Source: Candidatus Hydrogenedentota bacterium
GTDB lineage: Bacteria; Hydrogenedentota; Hydrogenedentia; Hydrogenedentales; CAITNO01
Direction: 5' to 3'
DNA: 64,000 bases
NCBI GenBank assembly: GCA_903893795.1
Contig: CAITNO010000066.1
Span: 35,907-99,906, forward strand
The notes beneath the pieces were generated by a model. It was not told the origin of the DNA and ran no database searches. It saw nothing but the letters and a program-made list of their open reading frames with translations. Shown here piece by piece: positions 1 through 8,444 of this stretch. A program made the translations under genes and the position numbers. Numbering within the stretch: position 1 is the first letter of the stretch; each line of letters begins with the position of its first letter.

Positions 1-372
1 TTGTCAGAAAATGACAAGCTCCTTCTCGCAATATGGAAGATGATGCTCAGTTTTCGGAGAATGATGACCAGCGTGGCTGAGGATGACTCGTATAATTGGG
101 GTGATTCTCATGGTTGCGGAATTCGAGATGAAGTCGGCCGCTTTTTGGTCCGTTCCTGGTTGTTGTGCGGCTATTGGCCTGCTTTTCAATTGGAGGTGGT
201 GTTGCTTCTGCGTCCAGGCGCCATTACCCATCCCATGGGCATATTTGGTAGACTTTGAAAGTTATGTTCCCCGCTTGGGCGCCGCTGGTTCAATTCGTTC
301 CATCCGGTGTCGTAGAGAGTTTATTGTCCGTGATGACGGCTGTATTCACTTGATTCTTGGAGACTTAGGCAA
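1..372. other. Non-coding stretch upstream of ctpA
   Basis: No convincing gene is seen. The first 17 bases form a perfect 6-bp inverted repeat (TTGTCA / TGACAA around a GAAAA loop), which could be the end of a terminator or an operator belonging to sequence outside the window. The small open frames here have no recognisable protein character. The last part carries the ribosome binding site of ctpA (GGAG at 359-362). Confidence 0.5.
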
Positions 373-1917
373 ATGCCAAAACGTAATTCAAAGTCTGAGT
401 TTGTCAGTTTGCTGGGTTTTCTGCTGATTGCCCTGCTTGTCCTGACAAATGGTTTTGCGGCCCGGATTTCGGCCGAGGAAAAGACCGTCGATGTGTACCG
501 CGAAATAGAACCCATCGGGGTGGTTCTTGACACCATATTGCGGGAATATGTTCGCGAGGTGGATATGCCCAAGGTGGTGCAGGGGGCGCTCATTGGCATG
601 ATGGGTTCCTTGGACCGCAACAGTTCGTTCCTGACAAAGGATGACCTGGAGGCCATGCGCGAGGACACAAAGGGTGAGTTTGAGGGTATAGGCGTTTCAA
701 TTCAGCCCGATTCTGACGGAAATATCATGGTCTTTCACCCCCTTCCCGGCTCCCCTGCCGCCGACGCCGGAATCAAGCCCTTTGACCGGATCATGGCGAT
801 TGACGGCAAGTCAACGAAGGGCATGACCACCGCTGATGCGGCCAATCTTATCAAGGGACCGCGCGGCACGACGGTTGAGCTTACCATCAACCGCAAAGAC
901 CGCAGCGCTCCTCCAGACGTCAAACCAGAAGTGCTTACCCTCAAGGTGGCCCGGGCCAAGGTGCCCCTCGAGAGCATCAAAGAAGGAGTGCTGCTCAAGA
1001 GCGGCATTGGCTATGTCCGCGTCAGCGATTTCAAGGACACCACAGGCCGGGATTTGGGCAAAAAGCTCCAGGAACTGCTTGGCGAGGGCATGAAGGCCTT
1101 TGTGCTCGATTTGCGATGGAATCCGGGCGGCCTTCTGACAGCCTCCAAGGACACGTGCGAGCTCTTTCTTCCCAAGAGTTCACTTGTCACTTACACCAAG
1201 GGCCGGAAAACGGCCGAAGGCAGTGCCAATCACGAAGACCTGCGCCTCTTGACCGAAAAGGGTCCCGTGCTGCCCGAAGGATTTCCCATCGTCATTTTGG
1301 TGAACCGGAACACCGCCAGCAGCGCGGAGATTGTGACCGGGTGCCTTCAGTTCCACGAACGGGCGATTGTTTTGGGGGAGAAGACTTTCGGCAAGGGAAG
1401 CGTGCAGACCATTATTCCCATGAAAACACCCGTAAACACAGCTCTGCGCCTCACCACGGCATTGTATTACACCCCAGCAGACGTGACCATTGACCATCAG
1501 GGCATCCTTCCAGACATTGAGCTTCCCATGACTCAGGAACAGGAAGAGTCGCTTGCAAAACAGATGTTCGAGTCGTTCAAGGAAAACCCGGAAACCCAGT
1601 ACCGCCAGAACCACGGCAGCATGACAGACTTTCCTGTCACCGATAAGACCGTGGAGGACTTGCAGTTGAAGAGGGCGGTGGAGTTGCTCAGTGAGGACGA
1701 AGTGTGGGCCAATCTGGTCAAGAAGTATCATCGGGATGTGCATGAAACCCAGATGAATGCCGAGACTGCCAAGGCGCAGCAGGCGGCTGCGGCCAGTTCG
1801 GAACCGGCTCCGGAAAAGCCGCAGCAGGCAGCCCCAGCCGAAAAGGCGCCGACCGATGCCCCAAAGGACGGGGACACGGAGAAGAAAGACGGCGATTTCA
1901 AAGAACCTGTTTGGTAA
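373..1917 (+). CDS. ctpA: S41 family C-terminal processing peptidase
   Basis: Periplasmic serine protease of the CtpA/Prc family, which trims or degrades proteins from their C-termini. A signal or anchor helix covers about residues 10-30. A PDZ domain (about 105-190, with GIGVSIQPD and the GSPAADAGI loop) precedes the S41 catalytic domain. The catalytic pair is seen as Ser316 in NRNTASSAE and Lys341 in FGKGSVQ, the 25-residue spacing known for the family. The last 65 residues are an Ala/Pro/Glu/Lys-rich tail of low complexity. GGAG at 359-362 lies 10 bases before this ATG. The following gene, rph, starts 16 bases after the stop. Length (514 aa) is normal for the family. Confidence 0.93.
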   Translation: MPKRNSKSEFVSLLGFLLIALLVLTNGFAARISAEEKTVDVYREIEPIGVVLDTILREYVREVDMPKVVQGALIGMMGSLDRNSSFLTKDDLEAMREDTKGEFEGIGVSIQPDSDGNIMVFHPLPGSPAADAGIKPFDRIMAIDGKSTKGMTTADAANLIKGPRGTTVELTINRKDRSAPPDVKPEVLTLKVARAKVPLESIKEGVLLKSGIGYVRVSDFKDTTGRDLGKKLQELLGEGMKAFVLDLRWNPGGLLTASKDTCELFLPKSSLVTYTKGRKTAEGSANHEDLRLLTEKGPVLPEGFPIVILVNRNTASSAEIVTGCLQFHERAIVLGEKTFGKGSVQTIIPMKTPVNTALRLTTALYYTPADVTIDHQGILPDIELPMTQEQEESLAKQMFESFKENPETQYRQNHGSMTDFPVTDKTVEDLQLKRAVELLSEDEVWANLVKKYHRDVHETQMNAETAKAQQAAAASSEPAPEKPQQAAPAEKAPTDAPKDGDTEKKDGDFKEPVW

Positions 1918-1933
1918 GAGGGGGTATAAGCTG

Positions 1934-2650
1934 ATGGTGCTTAGGCGAGACAGTCGCGCAAAGGATGAACTGCGTCCAATCTCCTTCCAGCGCGGGTTCA
2001 CACGGCATGCGGCTGGGTCGGTGCTGGTAAGTTTTGGCGACACCCGGGTGATCTGCACCGCCATGTTCGAGGACAAGGTGCCAGGATGGATCAAGGGTAG
2101 CGGCAAAGGCTGGGTCACGGCGGAATACGCCATGCTGCCCAGTTCCACCGTCACGCGGTCCAACAGGGAGAAGAACGCAAAAGGTCGCGCCCAGGAAATC
2201 AGCCGTCTGATCGGGCGCTCGCTTCGTGCCGCAACCGACCTTTCCGGATTGGGCGAGTGCCAAATCAGCATAGACTGTGACGTGATCCAAGCCGACGGCG
2301 GCACCCGCACCGCAGCGATTACGGGTGCCTGGCTGGCGCTTTATGACGCGCTTCGCAGTTCAATGCAGGCCGGTCATATTTCCACCATGCCGCTCAAGAG
2401 CGGTTGCGCCGCCGTCAGTGTGGGAGTGGTCGATGGAGTTCCGCTCCTTGACCTGGATTACTCCGAGGACGTTCGCGCCGAGGTGGATTTGAACATTGTC
2501 ATGGATGAGCACGGGCGCTTTATAGAAGTGCAGGGGTGCGCGGAAGGCGCGCCCTTTGGCCGCTCGACCCTTGGTGAACTGCTGGATTTGGCTTCCGGGG
2601 GTGTTGAGACCCTGATTGCTTTACAAAAGGAGGCCTTGGCGCATGGGTGA
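1934..2650 (+). CDS. rph: Ribonuclease PH
   Basis: Phosphorolytic 3'-5' exoribonuclease that finishes tRNA 3' ends. The product is 238 residues, the normal size, and starts MVLRRDSRAKDELRPI, matching the family N-terminus (R-D-x-R...LRPI). Other family blocks are GSVLVSFGDTRVICTA, GWVTAEYAMLP and CDVIQADGGTRTA. The frame stays open further upstream, to about 1757, but that stretch overlaps the low-complexity tail of ctpA in another frame and is rich in Arg/Pro, so the ATG at 1934 is preferred (purine-rich AGAGGGGG about 10 bases before it). The 3' end overlaps rdgB by 8 bases. Confidence 0.95.
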   Translation: MVLRRDSRAKDELRPISFQRGFTRHAAGSVLVSFGDTRVICTAMFEDKVPGWIKGSGKGWVTAEYAMLPSSTVTRSNREKNAKGRAQEISRLIGRSLRAATDLSGLGECQISIDCDVIQADGGTRTAAITGAWLALYDALRSSMQAGHISTMPLKSGCAAVSVGVVDGVPLLDLDYSEDVRAEVDLNIVMDEHGRFIEVQGCAEGAPFGRSTLGELLDLASGGVETLIALQKEALAHG

Positions 2651-3239
2651 GGTGCTACTCGTCGGTTCCGGAAACCGCAAAAAGGCGGCTGAACTGTCCG
2701 CATTGCTGCAGGGGTTGCCTTGGGAGGTCCGGAACCTTCATGACTATCCAGCCCTTGCCGAGCCGGAGGAGACGGGGGCCACCTTTGAGGAAAATGCTCT
2801 ATTGAAGGCCCGGTACTATAGTGATGCCTTCAACGTGGCCTGTCTTGCCGACGATTCTGGTTTGGCGGTGGACGCCTTGGACGGCGCGCCTGGAGTCTAT
2901 TCGGCGCGTTATGCCGGTCCCGAGGCCAGCGACTCCGAGAACAATGAAAAACTCCTGGCCGCCCTTGAGGATTTTCTTTGGCACGAGCGCACCGCACGGT
3001 TCATTTGCCATGCGGCCTTTTGTCGTCCCGGTGGCGCCGTGCATCTGGAATACGGAACGGTGGAAGGTCACATCAGCATGGAACCCTTCGGGCCCGGCGG
3101 TTTCGGTTATGACCCGCTCTTTGTTCCATTGGGCAATGAACGCACCTTCGGTGAGATGGATGCTCTCGAGAAACAGGGATTAAGCCATCGTGGGGAAGCG
3201 ATGAGGAAAATAAGGGTGTATTTGGAGTCTTTGGCATGA
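2643..3239 (+). CDS. rdgB: Non-canonical purine NTP pyrophosphatase (RdgB/HAM1)
   Basis: House-cleaning enzyme hydrolysing dITP, ITP and XTP to monophosphates, keeping deaminated purines out of nucleic acids. The 198-residue product shows the family N-terminal block VGSGNRKKAAEL, the catalytic region LADDSGLAVDALDGAPGVYSARYAG and the late blocks GPGGFGYDPLFVP and LSHRGEAMRK. The ATG at 2643 overlaps the rph stop by 8 bases, so the two are probably translationally coupled; rph-rdgB adjacency is common in bacteria. An upstream in-frame ATG at 2616 would only add residues without homology. The stop overlaps the next gene (ATGA). Confidence 0.95.
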   Translation: MGEVLLVGSGNRKKAAELSALLQGLPWEVRNLHDYPALAEPEETGATFEENALLKARYYSDAFNVACLADDSGLAVDALDGAPGVYSARYAGPEASDSENNEKLLAALEDFLWHERTARFICHAAFCRPGGAVHLEYGTVEGHISMEPFGPGGFGYDPLFVPLGNERTFGEMDALEKQGLSHRGEAMRKIRVYLESLA

Positions 3240-3838
3240 TTGTGGTTCCGCCCGATGCGTTGGGCTTGGCCCGGGCGGTCGATGCCCTACGTGCAGAGGA
3301 AGTGGTTGCCTGTCCCACGGAAACCGTGTACGGACTGTCTGTGAATCCTCTTTCCACAGCCGCCTTGGAAGCCCTGTTTGTTGTCAAAGTCCGCGATCGG
3401 GGCAAGCCTGTGTTGCTGATGGTGGCCGATGAAGAACAGTTGGCGGGGGTGGTGGCAGAGATTTCCGAGCGGGCGCAGCGGTGCATTGATGCTTTCTGGC
3501 CTGGCCCGCTGTCCTTGCTTTTACCCGCGCGGTCTGGGCTTTCAGACATGCTGACGGGCGGCCAGGACAAGATTTGTGTGCGCTCCACCTCCAGTCTGGT
3601 TGCACAGCAGTTGTGCAGGGCCTGGAATGGCCCTTTGACATCCACTTCGGCGAATCTGTCCGGCGCTGCGCCGGCGCTCACCGCGCAGTCTGCGGCAACG
3701 GTGGGAGTCTCCGTGGTGATTGACGGGGGCGTCTTGTCCCCGTCTGCACCTTCTACGGTGTATGATCCGGATGAAGACCTGCTGCTTCGGGCGGGTCCCA
3801 TCGGCGTTGAGATGATAAGGAACATCTGCGCCCATTAA
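3236..3838 (+). CDS. tsaC: Threonylcarbamoyl-AMP synthase, YrdC/Sua5 family
   Basis: YrdC-domain protein of 200 residues. The family makes threonylcarbamoyl-AMP from threonine, bicarbonate and ATP for the t6A modification of tRNAs decoding ANN codons. Seen are CPTETVYGLS near the N-terminus, KVRDRGKPVLLMV (the conserved Lys-Arg binding stretch) and TSTSANLSG. The length matches stand-alone TsaC rather than the longer Sua5 with its extra domain. It overlaps rdgB by 4 bases (ATGA), so it is in the same transcript. A YciO-like paralogue of unknown role cannot be excluded. Confidence 0.88.
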   Translation: MIVVPPDALGLARAVDALRAEEVVACPTETVYGLSVNPLSTAALEALFVVKVRDRGKPVLLMVADEEQLAGVVAEISERAQRCIDAFWPGPLSLLLPARSGLSDMLTGGQDKICVRSTSSLVAQQLCRAWNGPLTSTSANLSGAAPALTAQSAATVGVSVVIDGGVLSPSAPSTVYDPDEDLLLRAGPIGVEMIRNICAH

Positions 3839-3863
3839 TTGGGGTGGCAGGAAAGGTCGTGCC

Positions 3864-4304
3864 ATGATACTTGCCGTGGGTTGTGACCATGCCGGATATG
3901 AGCTCCCGCATCCTTATATGCCTGCGATTATTGCGCACCTGGAGGGGTTGGGGCATGAGGTTGTCCATGTGGGAACCTATGGCCCGGAGTCGGTGGATTA
4001 TCCCGATTTCGCCGACAAGGTGTGCGCCGCTGTTCTGGAAGGAAGGGCCGAGCGGGGGGTGCTGATGTGCGGTACCGGTATCGGTGTGAGCATAGCGGCA
4101 AACCGGCACCTGGGAATCCGGGCGGCCGTTTGCGCCACCGAGGAAATGGTGTCTTTGTCCAGGGAGCACAACGATGCGAATGTTCTCTGCCTTGGACGGC
4201 GCATACTTAGCCTTGAACTGTGCGCCCAATTCCTTGATATTTGGCTTAATACGCCCTTCAGCGGGGGCGAACGGCACTGCCGCCGTGTTGCAAAGCTGGG
4301 TTAA
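3864..4304 (+). CDS. rpiB: Ribose-5-phosphate isomerase B
   Basis: Interconverts ribose-5-phosphate and ribulose-5-phosphate in the pentose phosphate pathway; RpiB-type proteins also act on allose or galactose phosphates. The 146-residue protein has the RpiB phosphate-binding start GCDHAGYELP, the active-site motif MCGTGIGVSIAANR and the C-terminal block REHNDANVLCLGRR. GGCAGGAAAGG about 10 bases before the ATG serves as ribosome binding site. It lies 25 bases after tsaC and 34 bases before hslU, in the same direction. The family is clear; substrate preference is not visible. Confidence 0.92.
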   Translation: MILAVGCDHAGYELPHPYMPAIIAHLEGLGHEVVHVGTYGPESVDYPDFADKVCAAVLEGRAERGVLMCGTGIGVSIAANRHLGIRAAVCATEEMVSLSREHNDANVLCLGRRILSLELCAQFLDIWLNTPFSGGERHCRRVAKLG

Positions 4305-4338
4305 ACACGCATTGCCCGTCTGAATAAGGCGCATCCTC

Positions 4339-5730
4339 ATGAAAGACATGACCCCGAAACAGATTGTTCACGAACTGGACCGCCACATCGTCGGCCAGAC
4401 CGAGGCCAAGCGCAAAGTTGCCATCGCGTTGCGTAACCGCTGGCGTCGCCAACAGTTGCCCGATGAACTGCGCGACGAGGTCGCCCCCAAGAATATTCTT
4501 ATGATCGGCCCCACGGGCGTCGGCAAGACCGAGATTGCCCGGCGTCTTTCCAAAATGGCCGATGCGCCCTTCATCAAGGTGGAAGCCTCGAAATTTACCG
4601 AGGTGGGCTATGTCGGCAGAGACTGCGAGTCCATGATTCGCGAACTGACCGAGACCTCCATAAAAATGGTGCGCGCGGAAATGCGCGAGCAGTGCGAGAC
4701 GAAGGCAAGGGAGCGGGCGGAAAAGCGCCTTATTGACCTGCTCTATCCAGGGAGGCGTCCACGGGCTTCGCAGGCGTTCAAGCCTCTTGACCCCCATTCC
4801 GGGGATGAGCCGGGTGTTCAGGAAGTCGAAGGGGACGCGGCCGATGACAAGGTTCGCGGCATGCTCGCCGCCAGGCTCAGCGCCGGGGAGTTGGAAGATC
4901 GGGAAGTGGAATTGACGGTTAAAGAATCTGGATCCGACTCGATGATGCAGGTCTTTGCTGCCAGCGGCATGGAAGAAATGGGCATGAACATGAGCGAAAT
5001 GCTGGGCCGGGTCATGCCTCAGCGCAGCAAATCGCGCAAGATGCCCATCAGGGAGGCGCGGGAACTTCTCATTCAGGAGGAGCTTCAGGAACTCATCGAC
5101 ATGGACCTCGCAGCCCGCAAGGCCATTGAACGCGTCGAGGATTCGGGCATTGTGTTCTTGGATGAAATTGACAAGATTGCCGGGCGCGGCAGCCCCGGCA
5201 ACGGCCCCGATGTGTCCAGAGAGGGCGTCCAGCGCGACATATTGCCGATTGTCGAGGGCAGCACCGTTATCACCAAATACGGTCCTGTGCGCACCGACCA
5301 CATACTCTTCATTGCGGCCGGGGCTTTTCATGTGAGCAAGGTTTCCGACCTGATTCCTGAGTTGCAGGGGCGCTTTCCCATTCGCGTCGAACTAACCAGC
5401 CTCAAGGCCGCTGAATTCTCGCGCATTCTCCGTGAGACCGAATGCTCCCTTATCCGGCAGTATGAGGCCATGCTGGCCACCGAGGGGGTGGAACTTCAGT
5501 TTGAAGACGATGCCATCGAGGCACTGGCCCATTTCTGTGAGAAAGTGAATGAGGAGTCTGAAAACATCGGTGCCCGGCGGTTGCACACCATTATGGAATA
5601 TCTGCTCGAGGAAGTTTCCTTTGAGGCTCAAGACCTGACAGGGGAGAAGGTTATAGTGACGGCGGCGATGGTTCAGGAGCGTCTTGCCGGGACCGTTGAG
5701 AAGCAGGACTTGACCCGGTACATCCTGTAG
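4339..5730 (+). CDS. hslU: HslU, ATPase subunit of the HslUV protease
   Basis: AAA+ unfoldase that feeds substrates to the HslV peptidase. The N-terminal block VHELDRHIVGQTEAKRKVAI is characteristic. Walker A GPTGVGKT is at about 57-64, followed by SKFTEVGYVGRD (pore loop region GYVG). The acidic I-domain spans about 110-240, Walker B VFLDEIDKI is at about 270, and GARRLHTIMEYLLEE provides the sensor region. The C-terminus (EKQDLTRYIL) resembles the tail that docks into HslV, so a functional HslV is expected. Unusually, hslV is not next to it: the neighbours are rpiB and a YfiH family gene. Length 463 is normal. Confidence 0.95.
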   Translation: MKDMTPKQIVHELDRHIVGQTEAKRKVAIALRNRWRRQQLPDELRDEVAPKNILMIGPTGVGKTEIARRLSKMADAPFIKVEASKFTEVGYVGRDCESMIRELTETSIKMVRAEMREQCETKARERAEKRLIDLLYPGRRPRASQAFKPLDPHSGDEPGVQEVEGDAADDKVRGMLAARLSAGELEDREVELTVKESGSDSMMQVFAASGMEEMGMNMSEMLGRVMPQRSKSRKMPIREARELLIQEELQELIDMDLAARKAIERVEDSGIVFLDEIDKIAGRGSPGNGPDVSREGVQRDILPIVEGSTVITKYGPVRTDHILFIAAGAFHVSKVSDLIPELQGRFPIRVELTSLKAAEFSRILRETECSLIRQYEAMLATEGVELQFEDDAIEALAHFCEKVNEESENIGARRLHTIMEYLLEEVSFEAQDLTGEKVIVTAAMVQERLAGTVEKQDLTRYIL

Positions 5731-5745
5731 GGAGGGCCGCATTTC

Positions 5746-6444
5746 TTGCGTATGGAGGTGTTGGAGAAGTCTGGTCTTTCCCTTGCAGCGATTTCCGGGG
5801 TAAGCGACGGGGATTGCTCGTCCCGGCCCGAAGCCAAGGTTTCACGGGATGCCTTTCTGGAAAAATGCTCTGTCTCTCCATGGCGGCTGGCGCGGGCAAG
5901 GCAGGTGCATGGAACGATTATTCACATCGTAGATGAGGTGTACCTTGAGCGCTTTGCTGGAAGGGAACCGCAAGTTTGGCCCGATGGGGACGGCTTGATT
6001 ACCAATATTGCGGGCATCGCCTTGGGAGTGAATGTGGCCGATTGTGTCCCCCTATGGATTTATGATCCCGTGCGCAGGGTACTCGGATTGTTTCATGCGG
6101 GCCGGGAAGGGACCCTGGCCGGGATTGCCACAGCAGGAGTTGCCGCCATGGTGGCCGGGTTTGGCAGCAATGCGGGGGACCTCCTAAGCGTTATTGGGCC
6201 CTCAGCCGGACCCTGTTGCTATGAGCTTTCCACAGCGATGGCCCAAGACTTGGATACTAGGGGCTTTCCCATTATGGGCCAGAAGTTTGACATGTGGGAG
6301 GCCAATCGACGCCAGTTAATTTCATCTGGAGTCAAATCGGAAAGCATCTTTGTGACCGCCGCCTGCACCCTGTGTGGAAATGAATTTCACAGCTTTCGAA
6401 AGTCTGGTACGGCCTCGCGCAACTTGGCCGTGGGGATGTTGTAG
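5746..6444 (+). CDS. pgeF: YfiH/PgeF family protein (purine nucleoside phosphorylase / multicopper oxidoreductase-like)
   Basis: Cytoplasmic protein of the Cu-oxidase_4 (DUF152) family. Members act as adenosine/inosine phosphorylases, and E. coli PgeF edits mis-built peptidoglycan precursors. The three metal/active-site ligands can be seen in RQVHGTIIH, VADCVPL and LFHAGREG, with the late block GPSAGPCCYEL. The canonical HAGWRG reads HAGREG here. The likely start is TTG at 5746, because GGAGGG at 5731-5736 is 9 bases before it; an ATG at 5752 is the alternative. The gene follows hslU by 15 bases. Which of the published activities applies is not evident from sequence. Confidence 0.82.
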   Translation: MRMEVLEKSGLSLAAISGVSDGDCSSRPEAKVSRDAFLEKCSVSPWRLARARQVHGTIIHIVDEVYLERFAGREPQVWPDGDGLITNIAGIALGVNVADCVPLWIYDPVRRVLGLFHAGREGTLAGIATAGVAAMVAGFGSNAGDLLSVIGPSAGPCCYELSTAMAQDLDTRGFPIMGQKFDMWEANRRQLISSGVKSESIFVTAACTLCGNEFHSFRKSGTASRNLAVGML

Positions 6445-6630
6445 GAGATTATGGGGCGTCTTAATGGGTTCTGATATTAATGAGAAATACAAGCAAGGGG
6501 CTAATATTCGGCGGAGTGAAACCTTCAATAGTGCGTCAATTTCTGGCAAAAGATCTCTCCCAGATGTGCTGGAAAAAGGGTAAACAACCTGAGTTTTCTG
6601 CTTAAATTGTAGCACAGTTTTCGGGGGAAG

Positions 6631-6660
6631 TTGCTTGTTGGCATGGGGTTGTGTTAGGAT
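6631..6660 (+). promoter_or_regulatory. Candidate promoter of the rimP-nusA-infB operon
   Basis: TTGCTT at 6631-6636 and TAGGAT at 6655-6660 are separated by 18 bases. A transcript starting near 6667 would run directly into the hairpin at 6687-6714 before reaching rimP, as expected for an attenuated leader. The match to consensus is modest. Confidence 0.4.
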
Positions 6661-6686
6661 GCCGCATGTAAGAAAGTGCCCGAGCG

Positions 6687-6714
6687 AAAAAGTGGGTTTT
6701 CGCCCACTTTTTTT
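6687..6714 (+). terminator. Terminator-like hairpin in the rimP leader (attenuator candidate)
   Basis: GTGGG (6692-6696) pairs with CCCAC (6703-6707) around a TTTTCG loop. The flanking five A residues pair with part of the following seven-T run, giving a classical intrinsic terminator shape. It lies about 45 bases upstream of the rimP start and just downstream of the candidate promoter, so it would stop most transcripts before the operon unless read-through occurs. Comparable leader terminators are known before rimP-nusA operons. Confidence 0.7.
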
Positions 6715-6757
6715 ATTGTTAGTCCGGTCTTCGGATCCGGAAAGTGGAGCGTTTTAT

Positions 6758-7216
6758 TTGACGGTAGACGAGATTATACGCACTGCTTGGAAGGTGTGCG
6801 ACCCTGAACTGAATGAGCAGGGTTACGAACTGGTCGAAGTGGAATACGGCCGGCAGAACGGCGTTATGATTTTGCGCATGTTTGTGGACAAGGCGTCCGG
6901 CGGCATCACGCTAGATGATTGCACGGCTGTGTCGCAGTTGCTCGGTCCGGTGCTTGACGCACGGGATTTTATAGACAGTGAGTACATGCTTGAGGTTTCT
7001 TCTCCGGGCTTTGATCGTCCGCTCAGGAAGCCCGAGCATTTTGTTCGTTTTGCCGGTGATCCGGTAAAAGTGACGACACACGCCACTGTGGGTGGCCGAA
7101 GCCGCTTTTCCGGTGTTCTTAAAGGATATGAGGAGGACTTGGTCCTTCTGGAAGTTGACGGCGAACCAGTTTCAATACACATAGAAAACTTGAAAAAAGC
7201 GAGACTGAACCGCTAG
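6758..7216 (+). CDS. rimP: Ribosome maturation factor RimP
   Basis: Needed for maturation of the 30S subunit. The 152-residue product shows the N-terminal RimP fold (GYELVEVEYGRQNGVMILRM, then DDCTAVSQLLGPVLDA) with the conserved YMLEVSSPGFDRPL block, followed by the SH3-like C-terminal domain ending IENLKKARL. The TTG at 6758 is chosen because GGAG lies at 6746-6749, eight bases upstream, and because the homologous part begins there. Earlier ATGs would translate through the leader hairpin. First gene of the rimP-nusA-infB operon; nusA follows after 24 bases. Confidence 0.9.
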   Translation: MTVDEIIRTAWKVCDPELNEQGYELVEVEYGRQNGVMILRMFVDKASGGITLDDCTAVSQLLGPVLDARDFIDSEYMLEVSSPGFDRPLRKPEHFVRFAGDPVKVTTHATVGGRSRFSGVLKGYEEDLVLLEVDGEPVSIHIENLKKARLNR

Positions 7217-7240
7217 CAAGTTAAAGCGGAGGATACAGCC

Positions 7241-8353
7241 TTGGCCGATGATCTTAAATTAGCCCTGGAGCAGATAGAGAAGCTCAAGAGTGTTGACCGC
7301 GAGACGCTTCTCGAGGCCATCCGCGGCGCCATTGAAACGGCGGCGCGCAAAAGTATCACGCGATCATCCAATATTGCCGTGGAGGTGGACCCGCATTCGC
7401 TGGCGTTCAACGTCTATGAAATCAGGATGGTTACGGAGCACGTCAAAGACCCAACGGCCGAGATATCCCTTGAGGATGCGCTCTTGCTGAACGCCGATGT
7501 GGTCGTGGGCAACCGGCTAAAACTGCCTGCGGAACCGAGGGATTTTGGACGTATTGCCGCGCAGACCGCGCGCCAGGTCATTATTCAAAAGCTGAAAGAT
7601 GCGGAACGTGACCGGATTTACGGTGAATTCAAGGAGCGCGAAGGCGACTTGGTGACCGGCACGGTCAAGCGGATTATGAGCAACAGCATTATTGTGAGCA
7701 TCGGCCAGGTGGATGCCATCGTAATGCCCAGCGAGCAGTCGCCGCGCGAAAAGTACAAGGTGGGCGACCGCATACGCGCACAGGTCATCAAGGTTGAGAA
7801 ACTTCCCAAGGGCACCTCGGTGAAGTTGTCCCGCACCTCGGTGGATTTGGTGCGCAGCCTCTTCGAGATGGAAGTTCCCGAGATTTACGAGGGCATCGTG
7901 GTCATCAAGGCCATTGCCCGTGAGGCGGGGAACCGGACCAAGGTAGCGGTCATGTCCAAGGACGCAAATGTTGACCCGGTTGGCGCCTGCGTCGGTCTGA
8001 AAGGCTCCCGTGTCCGTGCCGTGGTAGAGGAACTCTCCGGCGAAAAGATCGATATTGTCCGTTGGAGTGAGGATCCGGTTCAGCTCGCCATCAACGCGTT
8101 GAATCCGGCGGACATACTCCGAATACATCTGAATCCCGACACGAAGTCCATCCAGGTTATTGTGCCCCAGGACCAGTTGTCCCTCGCGATCGGCAAGCGC
8201 GGCCAAAATGCGCGCCTTGCCTCGCGGTTGCTGGGCTGGAACATAGACATACGTGGTGACAAGGACAGTGAAACACCGGAAGAAACGGGTGAAGAGCCCG
8301 TCTCCGAGGAGGAATCCGACGGCAGTGTGACCGAAATTCAAGAAGAGTCCTGA
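7241..8353 (+). CDS. nusA: Transcription termination/antitermination factor NusA
   Basis: RNA polymerase-associated factor controlling pausing, termination and antitermination. The N-terminal RNAP-binding domain (about 1-125) is followed by an S1 domain (about 130-205, GDLVTGTVKRIMSNSIIVSIG) and two KH domains (about 215-345, with VGACVGLKGSRVRAVVEEL and AIGKRGQNARLASRLLGW). The 370-residue protein stops after the KH domains plus a short acidic tail, so it lacks the C-terminal acidic repeats of the E. coli protein, as in many bacteria. TTG start at 7241 is supported by GGAGG at about 7228-7232. Confidence 0.95.
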   Translation: MADDLKLALEQIEKLKSVDRETLLEAIRGAIETAARKSITRSSNIAVEVDPHSLAFNVYEIRMVTEHVKDPTAEISLEDALLLNADVVVGNRLKLPAEPRDFGRIAAQTARQVIIQKLKDAERDRIYGEFKEREGDLVTGTVKRIMSNSIIVSIGQVDAIVMPSEQSPREKYKVGDRIRAQVIKVEKLPKGTSVKLSRTSVDLVRSLFEMEVPEIYEGIVVIKAIAREAGNRTKVAVMSKDANVDPVGACVGLKGSRVRAVVEELSGEKIDIVRWSEDPVQLAINALNPADILRIHLNPDTKSIQVIVPQDQLSLAIGKRGQNARLASRLLGWNIDIRGDKDSETPEETGEEPVSEEESDGSVTEIQEES

Positions 8354-8375
8354 TCCATCTGTGCTACACGGTTGC

Positions 8376-8398
8376 GCCGCGCTATTGCGCCGCGCGGC
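8376..8398 (+). promoter_or_regulatory. GC-rich hairpin between nusA and infB
   Basis: GCCGCGC (8376-8382) and GCGCGGC (8392-8398) form a perfect 7-bp stem with a 9-base loop in the 91-base gap between nusA and infB. There is no T-run after it, so it is not an intrinsic terminator; it may be an RNA processing or stability element. Confidence 0.35.
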
Positions 8399-8444
8399 TC
8401 CTGATGAATAGGCCGTCCATGTTATGTCTGGAGGTGGCGACTAG

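Larger units (their letters stand above)
6445..6757 (+). other. Intergenic region holding the rimP operon leader
   Basis: The first ~180 bases show no gene. The second part holds the promoter-like and hairpin elements of the rimP operon listed separately. In-frame extension of rimP upstream to 6635 would run through the hairpin and is rejected. Confidence 0.55.

Noticed and set aside
1..258. Possible small gene at the left edge
   Set aside because: No ribosome binding site visible, no protein-like pattern, and competing frames of similar length.
1180..2310. Minus-strand open frame of 376 codons across ctpA and rph
   Set aside because: Crosses two unrelated conserved genes on the other strand, so cannot be a real gene here.
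4258..5331. Minus-strand open frame of 357 codons opposite hslU
   Set aside because: Antisense to a conserved gene with all its motifs; no recognisable protein features or ribosome binding site.
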